DNA from: Rotaria sordida
Taxonomy: Eukaryota > Rotifera > Eurotatoria > Philodinida > Philodinidae
Assembly (NCBI GenBank): GCA_905250125.1
Contig: CAJNOL010000094.1
Coordinates: 1-64,000 of the forward strand
DNA length: 64,000 nucleotides
Direction of reading: 5' to 3'
Below, one piece after another: positions 39,957 to 51,500 of the stretch. The position numbers and the translations under genes are program-made. Every line of letters begins with the position of its first letter. The stretch's first letter is position 1. The notes beneath the pieces are model-generated. The model searched no databases. It saw only the letters and a list, made by a program, of their open reading frames with translations, and was not told where the DNA came from.

Positions 39957-42900
39957 TCTTAATCTGTTAATTTGGTAACAAATTGACAGAATGAAAGATT
40001 GTCACATGTCACCATTGATCGTTTTATTGCTAGGATACGAATGCTATAAAAGAATAAGAGACAAATAAGAGGGCGACACTTTTGTATTGTTCAACAACAA
40101 GCGACATCAATAAGAATAAATTTATTATGTATCATTATATACTAAAATTAATGATTAATAATAATGTTGTTGTCTGTCTTTGATATAATGGTGAATAAAA
40201 TTTTTTGTACAATCTTGTATTGAGTGTAAAAACTTGTCTAATTGACACACGATTTTTACTAATAGTACAATCATTGTCTGTAATATATCCATACAAAAAT
40301 TCAACTCAGAAAATACGAGCTACATTTTGGTAATTGAAACTTTTCAAAGAAAAACTTTCTGTGAAGTGACTGCCTTACTTTACGGTAGATATGACATGAT
40401 ACATATGTTGACTCTCTATCGCTGTATACATAAGAAGAAATTTTTTTTTTGAACTACAATATTAGATCATTGGAACAACGTTCGTGAAGAGAATTTTCGA
40501 AGATTGTCGCTGGTTTGAGAACGTTGTCCCAATTAGGGGATATATTTTTATGGACTCAGACTGGGACTCGAGAAAAGCGAAAGTTCAGGATTCGTGTGTA
40601 GACTCGATAATAAAAATAAAACTTCAGATCCAGACACGAGTTTTTTTTTTCACCAATTTCTAGTACTTTCTATGTATATGAACAAGTGAAAGATCAAAAT
40701 GTTAGCTATCTATTGGTTACTCTCTAAAGAAAAAGTCAACGTATAGTTATTTCTTGTTGTTCATTTTCTTATCACTTAATGCTTACTAAATTAAAAGTTT
40801 TTGCTTAGTTGAAAAGAATGTTGAAAATTGAACAATGAATTGACAAACAAAATTTGTCATGAGCATGTCTCGTAGTTGTCAAAATAAAACAACACAACAA
40901 TTTTCGATGCTCAAGCAAGTATTAATTAGTTTTATGCATCTGCAAAAAATTAACCAGCTATTCCAGATTGAGTTAAGTAGGAAATGAAAGTTGCTTGTCT
41001 TCAATTTGCAGCATTTGACTGTCGACCATTGACAACACTTAATAGTATAGATTTTAAAAATCTTGCACAAAAAATGATTATTGCTGATCAATACTTACCT
41101 ACAGGAGCTGTGGGTCTATGTTTTTGTAGACCGGACTACGATCCGTAGCTCTCTACTCCCAATGATCTAATGTTGTAGTTAAAAAAAATTTCTTCACATA
41201 AATACGGAGATGCAGAGTTGAGATGTGTATCGTGTCATATCTACCGTAAAGTAGTAATATGAATTCTGGTTTTTTTTGCTGAATATTTTTAGAGAAAAAT
41301 AACCTGATTTGAAATTTTCAAATCCAGAAATTCTCCATTATCCTATTACTTGGTAAGCAGTAATTTAACGGTAACTTCTCTCCCCTATTCCTGCAGCCAG
41401 AATCATGGAGTCATAGAATCAGCTGTTTCCTTCTTGATTAGAATACACATTATTATTCATTATTTTTATTGTCAAGTTTAGTAATCAGAAGTTAAGAATT
41501 CGAAAATCTATCAAATTATAACTAAGATTGAAACTTTATCTTTACTTAACCAAATCAAGTTAAGTTTATTTTATCCAAAAATTGAAGTAAAATATTTTAA
41601 TTGAAATGTTTTGCTAAATTCTCAGTTCTCAATAGAATGCATTTTAATTAAATATCCTATTTTCTCATTGATTTTATAATCATAATTCATAAAATATCCG
41701 TATCGTTAATAATACAATTAAAGATAAGGCTATTGAAATACCAATGCACTGTTCATATTCATATTAATTTTAGTCAACTGATAATCAAATCTGAAATATA
41801 ATTTTGATCACAACAAAATAGGTATCCTTCTCTATTTACCTTTTCAAAAACCAAATGAAATAATCGTGAGCTTTTATTCTTTAGACTTACTCACATCTTT
41901 TATTTAAAAAACAGCTTAAAGATGAGAAAAAATTATCTTTGGATGTGCGAAACAATACGTTTTTCATTTTTTTTAACAATATTGGAAGGATAAGAATTAT
42001 TTTTTCTTTATTAAGTTTTTGTAAAAAAAAAAAATTTAATTCTACAGAATAAAATATCTATATCTCTGTATTGAGAGTTTCATTAAAAACTTCATTTCAC
42101 TAAAGTCTATCGTTTAAATTACACATTTATGCTTATATTTTGATTTATTTTTTAAAATAAAATATACATATTTACAAGTATTACAATGAATCACTTTTGT
42201 CATTCAAATCACGAATTGATGAGAAGGGCAATAATTAGAAAAAAAAAACTCAACAATAAAAGAACAAAAATAAACATTTCAAAATCAAAACTAATTTTAT
42301 ATTCTTCTATGAATAAAAGCTTTGTTTTATTTCATTTTAATTTTTAATGAATATAAATGCCTTTTCTCATCATTTTAAACTATATATCAAAAATAAGCAT
42401 AGGCGGTGTACTCTTTGTTCTTTGAATTGTTGTCGACATATACATATCTATACTAATTGATGTGTATAGAACGACAAATGAGATGAAGCTTGTCTTGTTG
42501 ATATGTATAGAATGAGCAAAGCTGACAAGGCGGCAGAAAAGAGTCAGCCATATAATGTTCACTACACATAAGTGTCGAATGTAATCATCATCATCATATA
42601 CAAAACAGACAAGGACAAAAAGTCACTTCATATTTAGATCGTATTGATGAGATGACTTGTGTGAATTGAATCACATCGCATCTTGCATGCGTGTAATCGG
42701 TTTGGACAGCAATGTATGCATGCCTACATGCTTACATTCTAATTGAGGTTGCTGGCCTGTATCCTAATGTATTTGTCAGCATCAATTAGAACGAGAGCAT
42801 GTCGTTGTCATCAAAAAGAACAAATACACAGATGGAGTGACAACAATCATTTAGCAAGATAGATATCGAACATTGTCGTCAACGTCAATGTATATACTTG

Positions 42901-44896
42901 CTTGTCATAAAACATAGCGGAAAAGAAATATGAGTGAAATGAAGTGTCAAATGACTAGGAAAAAAAAAACGAGAAAAATAGATATCTATCAAAATGACTT
43001 TCGTTAGCAAAATAGACTGTGTGAATTAAATCTTCGTCATCTGTTTAATATTATACTATTTGAAAGAAATTTTCTTTTTATAGACATAAAATCACGATAA
43101 TGTTGACAGTTATGATTAGTATTTGATAATAAGTTGAGAAATCAAATCCGATTTTCTATTTCTATTGTTCCTTTTTTTTTTGTTGTCAATGCTTTTGGGA
43201 TATTTTTCTTTTTCTTATTGGATTTTTTTGTTTTCTTCATTTGAAGATAGATATATGTATCTGCACACACACACACATTCGACTCCTTCATTTATCATTA
43301 TCTCATTTACATCTCTTTTGTTCTTTTCGTTTGCTTGTCTTCTCGCGCTTGTCTAGATAGGCCATGTTTCGCATCATCATCATCATCGCCATCGTTCGTC
43401 GATAAATCATTCTCCTGCTGCCTGACTGCTTTCTGCTTGTCAGAATATTGTTATTACGACATACACAGAACGATTGATGATAAATGATGAGAGCTCGGCT
43501 CGTTTGTACTAACATGATGTGGAGTCTCATATGCTATACGATCGATCAAGATCATTATTCGTGTGGGTGAGTGACAAATGAGAGACCGATGATGATGATC
43601 ATGCGCATGTCGAGACGATCGATATACAGACATATATGTATTTTTATGTGCATGTTTTATGTCATCAGCTAGTCGAGCGATCATCATTATCAGTCGGTCA
43701 GCCAGTTGTGATGACAAGTCGACAGGAAAGTTCGTTTCTTCTGTCACAATTGTCGACATTCATCATTAAAATGGACTAAATTACTATAAAAGTTTTGTTT
43801 CAATAATATAAACATATTCGATAGAATTAAATATTGTTTCTTTATAAAATAATATGAAAAATTTATTTAATTAAGAATCTTATATTAGAACAAATATGTT
43901 AGATATATCAAAATGATTTATTTTTATATATATATATATATGTATTAATGCAAAGAAAATAAAAAATAAAAAATATCGTATTATTATTTTTATTTTATTA
44001 TGAAAGATAATATTCATATTCTATGATTTATGTTATTGAAATTACATTTTTCTTTTTCTAAGATATTTATCATAACTATTTTTTTTTATTTAGCATATTT
44101 AATAATGAGATCGATTGAAAAGATAATTTTCTAAAGCATTCTATCTTTTTTCATTACCACCTCCTGTCATTTTTTCAATACAAAAAACATATGTGATCAA
44201 TGATTAATGTTTATTTTTAAAAATGATCTATTAATCAAATTACATATCTTTTTCAATTCATTTATATTTGACATTTAATGAACTTTATTTGTACAAAAAA
44301 AAAAGAAAAGAAGATACATTGACATCAATTGTATATAGATGTGAGAGCGCCTTCGTTTATCATTTCTCATCGTTTATATACATTTATCTATTTGAACCGA
44401 TTGACAGTTGATCGATGCCCTATAGTTCTATGATCGTATGAGAGCAACATAAAAAAAAAATCGAACATAGGAGAACATGCGGCAAGCTAACATTATCATC
44501 AGAGAAGACTTAAGAGACAGAGAGAGAATAGATGGAATCTTTCTTCGTTCTTGTCATCACTCATCTTTTTCTTTTCTCTTCTTACTTGCTCTATAATTGG
44601 CATGTGTCAAGCATCGGTGTATATGTATACTCGCTCGGAGGTCTCAAGCATGATCATCATTTATCACACGCACAAATCTCTTCTCTTTTTCGTACGCTTG
44701 ACAGTTGGATAGAGAAAAATGAGAACATAAGAAAGAGAAGGAAAAAAAAACGAGAGAAAGAGAGAGAGAGAGGGAGAGAGGAAGTCAGGAAAAGCTTTCA
44801 TTCATTTATTCATTGACTTTCTAGATAAAGATTACAAATAATAATAACAAGCGATCATCATCATTATTATTATTAACAATAAAAAAAAAAACAAAT
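39957..44896. other. Long spacer upstream of both the EML and NET genes
   Basis: The two flanking genes are divergent, so both promoters lie here. 40370-41395 is repeat-derived (including a solo end related to the 716-1046 element near 41340-41395). From 41400 to 44896 I see no gene; there are TGA/CATCAT-rich stretches (42590, 43375, 43590), CA and TA microsatellites (43264, 43925) and an AG run at about 44757-44775 just upstream of the NET start. Developmental regulators of this class usually have large upstream control regions, which would fit, but no element is identified. Confidence 0.4.
40370..41260. repeat. Large inverted-repeat element containing the 37975-type repeat
   Basis: Arms about 40373-40473 and 41157-41260 are inverted copies at roughly 80 percent or better, including a 17-base identical core (ACTTTACGGTAGATATG and its complement) and AACTACAATATTAGATCATTGG with its partner. 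Between them, 40620-40835 is collinear with 37975-38180 (TTACTAAATTAAAAGTTTT and CAACGTATAGTTATTTCTTG-like blocks). This implies a nested insertion. Confidence 0.65.
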
Positions 44897-45500
44897 ATGT
44901 CTTCCACAACAGCTACTAATACTTATTTAAAACCAGATTATTTACAACCACTTAATAGTACAAATTTTTCATCTTCATCAACGTCGGTATGTTATTTAAA
45001 AACAAAAAAATTATCATTTAAATAAATAAATTAAAATTGTTATCTTTACTTTTTTTTGTTTTGTTTTGTTCTTTTAAAATTGTAGTATGATTCAAGTCAA
45101 AGTCCATTAGCTTTACTTGCTCAAACATGTTCGAGCATTGGTAAAGATTCTCCATCACCTCCTTCATCATCATCTTCATGTTTATCTTTAAATACATCAT
45201 TGCTACCTAATACAGCTTCGCCTATTATAACATCTCTTGTAACTAAATCTTCGTCTACTCTTTCATCAACATCTAATAATGATAAATCTTTATTATCATC
45301 TAAACGTTCATCACCATCACAATCAAATAGTACAATTACAAATAAAAAGTCAACTGTTCCAGTGAAACCCAGTACTATTTTACCATCATCGTCTTTCATT
45401 GAATCAAATCCATTAACATCACATTTACCACAATTATTCGATCCAACAACAACTGCTGCTGCACTTCTTCTTCGTTCTTCACTTGCTTATCTAGCTGCTC

Positions 45501-45552
<52 letters not shown>

Positions 45553-45925
45553 GCAACAGCAACAACAATATCATTCATTTTCAACACCATGTACAGTTCC
45601 AGGTTGTTTGCAATGTGAAACAGTTCGACATATTCTTGCTGCATCAATTCATACACAACCATATGTTTGTCATTGGGTTTCATGTAGTGCAAGATTTTCA
45701 TCAGCTGATGAACTTATCGAACATTTACGACACAATCATACATCAACAGGAAAAACAACTTCTATGTATCAACATCATAATCAACATCGTTTTCATCCAT
45801 ATTTAAAACCACCATCGATGTTAAATAACAATGATCAGTTACCATTCTTTTATCCTCACTTGTCTTTGTCACCGATGACAGGAACAACACGACGTTCGAA
45901 CAATAATACAAACAACAATAATTAA
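44897..45925 (+). CDS. NET-family zinc-finger protein (NocA/Elbow/ZNF503-like)
   Basis: Two exons (44897-44986, 45086-45925) encode 309 residues. Near the start lies P-D-Y-L-Q-P-L-N-S-T, then the family's Sp motif S-P-L-A-L-L-A-Q-T-C-S-S-I-G-K, both diagnostic of NET proteins (fly NocA and Elbow, vertebrate ZNF503/ZNF703). A long Ser/Thr-rich region follows, then 23 glutamines (45500-45568, nearly all CAA). The single atypical C2H2 finger is C-H-W-V-S-C then F-S-S-A-D-E-L-I-E-H-L-R-H-N-H. NET proteins are nuclear co-repressors, often acting with Groucho, in patterning of appendages and the nervous system. The protein is shorter than insect and vertebrate members. The intron after codon 30 separates the two conserved N-terminal motifs. 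Confidence 0.88.
45500..45568 (+). repeat. CAA/CAG trinucleotide repeat coding polyglutamine
   Basis: 23 consecutive glutamine codons in the NET gene, all CAA except two CAG near the end. A length-variable microsatellite in a coding exon. Confidence 0.95.
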
Positions 45926-48531
45926 TCTTCATCTCTCTTTTTTTTTCTTCTTCTTCTTCTTTATCTTGAAGGCAAGGTCACATCCATCATGTGATTTTTA
46001 CTATGTAGATTAAATAACAGATGGAATAATACCTTTCTCCTGATGTCTATGTCTCTATGTGTTTCGTCACTAATTACAGAAATTAACGCGTGTCTTATTG
46101 TGCAGTCATTCACGCACTTTGACATTTGTATAAACATACAACAATGATTGACACAACGAGCGTTGATAGTATGTCTGTCATCATATTTATGATCAGAAAA
46201 TCAAGCTATTCATTCATTTCTTTTTTTTTTTTTTTTTGTTGATCTTAGAAGTCTGTATATGTATTTGAGTTTATTTGTTGATACAACACTGTATCTTTTG
46301 ATCTTAATTCTTTATGCCATCAAGCTATAAGATATTTTTTTTTTATTGGTATCAAGGTTATCACATGTGCTTAACAGATGATTAGATAAATAGAAAAATG
46401 AGATGAGTCTTTTTTGTTTTTGTTTCTATGAAAAATTTACATATATTTAATATTGAAAAATTTTTCTAGAATAGTTCTGTTAATTATCGAGAAAATGTTT
46501 TGCGTGATATGATTAACTTAAAATTCTCTTGTTATTTTTGTGTTTCCGACAAGAATATTTCTATTTGACATTGATTCAATATGAAAGCTTGATAGATAAA
46601 GTTAACACATCAATGATTTATTTTAATTATTTAATGGATGTCTATGTTCAATTTGAAATTATTTTTTATTATAAATTTATATTAGATAATCAAAATAGGT
46701 AATTATATTTATTAAAAAAAGAAAAGGTCAACCAGTTAAACTGTTGAACTATATGAGTGATTCTAGCATCTATACTATCGGCTTTTTTTGTTTTATTTCC
46801 AAGGATGAGTTCAAAGAAAAGGTTAATGTCTGCATTTAGAACTATCATCAGTCAATGGAGAGTAGTTTGACATTTATGAAGATAAAAATTCGTAGATACT
46901 CATGGTAAAATTTTGTATCTATGCTTTAAGAAAATAAGAATAAGTTAATAGTATACGCTCTCTTAATGTTTGTAATTCAAATGAGATGGAACGAAGTGTA
47001 TGTTACAAATCATTGAACATCAGCGAAATGTAAATTATTGAAAAATGAGAAAAAAATCGATTAACGTTCGGAATTTATACAATCGATAGTGTCTGTATGA
47101 TTTTATTCTGTTTTTTTTTGTCGAAATTCCTCACATAGGTTTTTTACCTCGTCTTCGGTAGCAATCAGAAGTCTTTATTATACGAACGTTTTGGAAATTT
47201 CATTCCGCTAATAAATAGAAGCAGAGCATTTATTCGGTTTAACGAAATTCATCAGCTACATTAAGCGGTGTGGGCTTTACTGAAATGGAATAGCGTAATT
47301 AAAAATAGTAATTGATCAGGAGACATTTTAGTTGTGAAAGATAATATTAATAAATGATAGGCTTCAAGAAATTGTAGTATCCACGAACGCATCTTGATCT
47401 TTCGGTTTAATAAGTAACTCGACTTATCTCTTATGCTGTTTTTACAAGCATTAAAATTGTCCCGTCATTAATTCAACTCGTGATCACTATGATAATAAAC
47501 TTTTTTCCAGTGTTCTAATAAATGACTGTACGGCTTGTAGAGTTCCATCGTTTAGAAATTTCTTTTGTAAAAGAAATATAATAGTAATAGTGTCATTCTA
47601 AGCCGAGCCAGGTCGAACGAGCAAGGTAAATTGATTAAGCACGCCGCCCCGAGCTATTAAAAAGTGACCCGATGAACATGAAAACGAAAATCAAACTACT
47701 ACATAGTTTTAACTCTAAATGACAGCTTAACGTGGGATAAAAAAAACATGCAAACTGAATCTAAGTGAAAACTATATGTATCAATAGAGAAATTTAAAAC
47801 TTATAATAACTCATTCAACTATGTCAGTGCTTTTAAAACTTTCGAAGGCACCTCCTCAGATGCTCCCTTCGGATTTCAATGGTTTTTTTTACTTCTAGAT
47901 ACTACATAGTTTTCTAATAAAACCCTTAAAATGGTTTGGATTCCTATTGAGATTTAATTAGATTATCGAATTTTTATCTGAAACTTCATGCATATAGAGA
48001 ATTCAACTAGATTAGCTTCCATAGAAAAATTCACAAGTTTTCAAAAAAGAAACTTTTGAATTTTTTTATGAAGGTTAGTCTAATTGAATTCTCTATATGT
48101 ATAAAGTTTCAGATAAAAATTCAATAGTTTAGTTAAATATTAATAAGAATCCATATCCCATTAGGGTATTTATTAAAACGCTATAAAAGTATCTATAGGC
48201 AAAAAAAAATCATTGAAACCGAAAGGGGACATCTAAGGAGGTTCTCTCGTTAGTTTAATACGTTTATCTTCAATCCTCAAAATACTAAAGCTTCTACATT
48301 AATTAACTTAACTTTTTTCACAAACAGGAAACTATGAATACGTTAGAGACTAAGAAAAAGATAGAAAAACATTATTGCTAAACATGTACAAAGATTGAGT
48401 CTCTCAATCTCGATCCATGCCTAACAATCACCGAATAAATAATACAATAGATACTAGAATCCACTCATATGAATAAAAAAATAAATGTTTACACTGTTCA
48501 AAAATTTATTTGCGATAGTATAATCATCTTG
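45926..48531. other. Spacer between convergent genes
   Basis: No coding sequence recognised between the ends of the NET gene (plus) and the ATPase/DarT-like gene (minus). TTC repeats and a T-run near 45945 and 46222 belong to the NET 3' side. A foldback element occupies 47843-48249. TTTATT at about 48505-48510 is the AATAAA of the minus-strand gene. Confidence 0.45.
47843..48249. repeat. Foldback element with about 190-bp arms
   Basis: Left arm 47843 to about 48030 and right arm about 48062 to 48249 are imperfect inverted copies throughout. Examples are TTTTTATCTGAAACTT with AAGTTTCAGATAAAAA-type text, ATAGAGAATTCAA with TTGAATTCTCTAT, and the outer CGAAGGCACCTCC with GGAGGTTCTCTCG. The right arm matches 34555-34636, which makes it a family. 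No ORF. Confidence 0.75.
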
Positions 48532-51500
48532 CTATGTTGGTGAAATGAAATGTACTTGAGGTGAATTTGTATGAATAAGCCATACTTGATTTTCGTATTC
48601 ATAAAAGATAGCATATTGAGTATCATTTATATTATTAATAAACGAAAATTGTTGGTTTGTATAAACGGTTAATATGTTACCTCGTTGAAAGGATGCATTC
48701 AAAATGCCTTGTATTGTTCGATTTTCATTTTGACCCGACAATTGTAGAATTAATCGACCATAAACTCTTGATGAATCTGAGTCATTAATATACACATCAA
48801 TTGCATTATCAATATCAGTAGAATTTCTTATTATTATTCGAGAATTAAAACCATAAAAGAATGTTGTATCAATATTCGAAGGGTAATCATATAAAATCAT
48901 ACGTTCTAAACTATAACGTGCATTTTCATCTTGAAATATAATTGTAATATTTTCTTCTTTAAGTTGATCAAAATTTAATTGTGATTTAATAAGAAATTCT
49001 TGTTGTGAACTATATTTACCACGATCTGTACATATATCAAAAAATACACCTTGAAAATCAAATCTTTTGACAATATTTAATGTATTATCAAATTCAGTTT
49101 GAGGACTTGCCATATTACCTAAACTAACTTTCCATTGAATATCTTTGATAGAAAGTATAGCTGCTAGATCAATACGAAAAATAATTGGTATTGGACACAT
49201 AGGTTGATTACCATATTGATTCGATAGATTTGGTAAACCAAGATTTTCATTACAATATTGTGTTGGTGTTAATGGTCGAAAATAAAAACGAGCATAATCC
49301 TTAACTTCAATACGAGTTTTCTGAATAACATCTTTAGCAGCTGAATCTTTGAAATTATTAGAAGATAAATTATTACGAGATTTTATAGCATGATCACGAA
49401 GAATTGAAGCTGCATTTTCTAAATGTGTATAATGATATACATAACCAGCAAATGGAGAAATTTGTGCATTAAGTGCTTTAATAAGAAGTTCAGCTGAACT
49501 TGTTGTATTGATAATTCCTAGATGATTGAAAAGTTGTTCATTATCACGATCAATAATCATAGCAAATTTTCCACGAGTTCCATCGATATTAAGTAAATCT
49601 ATTGAAGACTTTAGTGAACTAGGCATCATCGTCATCGAATGAATGATTGTTTCATTGAGCAAAAATTGACGAATATCTGATTCGATATTCAATGGTAATT
49701 TGAATTGTTTACAAAGAATTTGAGGTAATTTTAACATAACTTCATTTGAATTCCAAGGTCGTGTAACATATAATCGATTATCAATAATATGAATATGTAT
49801 TTGTAGAACAGGAATTGTTTCATTATAGTATAAATCTAATCGATCGACTTCGAATATTTCTAGATCATAATCAATACAATGATTCTTAATATTTCGAGAA
49901 TTGGTTAATTCAAATAAATATACTTGCATGTCACGTAATTTTGCACGTAAGAAAAGTGAAGGTTGTGCATTAATATTAGAAGTTAATGTTAAATCATTGA
50001 TTCCAATTTGTCGTATATTAAAAAAATCAAGAAAACATATTAAATTAGAATCACGAGAATTTCCTGTACTTAATTTCAATTGAGGAATTTGATTAGGTAA
50101 AATAATATCTTTATTTAATGATAAAACAAGATTTGTTGAAGGAAGAAATTCATTATTTATTGTACTAAGTAAATATAAAGGTGCTTTTGGTCGATATTGA
50201 TCAAAATATTTTCTATCAAAACTTGAAAGACATTTGATCATACTAGTATAAACACGTTGGATACATGTTTCATATTCATCATCAAGAGAAATATTCTTTA
50301 AACGATCATACAATAAATTTAATAATTGAATATGATCTTGAATGGAAAATTCAGTTTTAAATTGAAAGAAACGTTGCCAAACAGCAGAAAATGGTATAGA
50401 AGTAGTACAAGCAAAGACAGGTAATAAATCACCAGCAATTAATTTTAAATCACTTGAAAAAACATCTGTACTTTTTAATAATTGTTTTGTAGTAGTTGGA
50501 ATACAAGATCGTGCACGCACGAACCAATAAGGTAAATTATCAATTTTACGCAATTGTTGTTGATTACAAATGAGTGTTTCTTTTTCATTTAGTTGATTGT
50601 TATTAATTGAATATATAACATGTTGCCAAAAATAAAGAGCAAAATCATAATTTGTTTGAGTAATATCAAGAAATGGAAGAGTTAGACAATATTGAAATTG
50701 TAATGAATTGTATTGAAAAAGATTTTCTGTCTGTTTAAATCGATAGGCTGAAACAATTTCATTATGTTGATCTTCACTAAATCGAATTAATTTAATATCT
50801 TCTTGTACGTTTAATAAAAGAAAAAATTCTTTAATTTTATTTGGAATATTATTAATTTCATTTAAATAGATTGGAGAAAGAAATTTTGTCGTATTCAGAT
50901 GAAAATTACTTAAAGAAAGACGAGGTAAATATTCATCAGAAAAATATAATTCATCAGCAGATACTAAAGTATTTTCAAGAGAAAATAATTTCAGTTTATT
51001 TAATTTATGTAAAAGATCATTATGTATTTCACCACGTTGAAAACTATTAAATAGTTTCTTTACAGTAGGTAGAGCATTTTCTAATGTTATATAATTATGC
51101 ACACGTGGTATAATCTTTTGATTTATAAATATTTCATCTGTTTTCTCCATTACACCCAATGATTTAAGCCATTTAAAGATTAAAGGCTCAGTTTGTAGCC
51201 ATAACATTATATTATCATGTACATAGGGATCTATATCGTTTGTTTCTACCCAATCTGTATTATTAAAGTGTGATGGTATGAAGATTTCTTTTGTCATTCG
51301 AAGTTTTCCCATGTGATCCATAAGAAATGGTAATTTTCTTAATCGAGCTTCAATTTGTTGTTGATGTTGATTATTAAATAGATAGATAATAAATCGAATA
51401 TCTTGTTCAGTTGTAATATTCATTTGAAAATCATCAGAATTCAACATGTCTAAACATTTATCCCAGTCGAAGACAAGAATATTAAATTTGCGAAGTCTTC

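Noticed and set aside
43303-43759. Two His/Met/Arg-rich minus-strand ORFs
   Set aside because: Composition comes from CATCAT/GATGAT repeats; no signal peptide, conserved domain or splice context.
45121-45701. Minus-strand ORFs over the NET exon, including a poly-Val frame
   Set aside because: Shadows of the CAA repeat and Ser-rich coding sequence on the plus strand.
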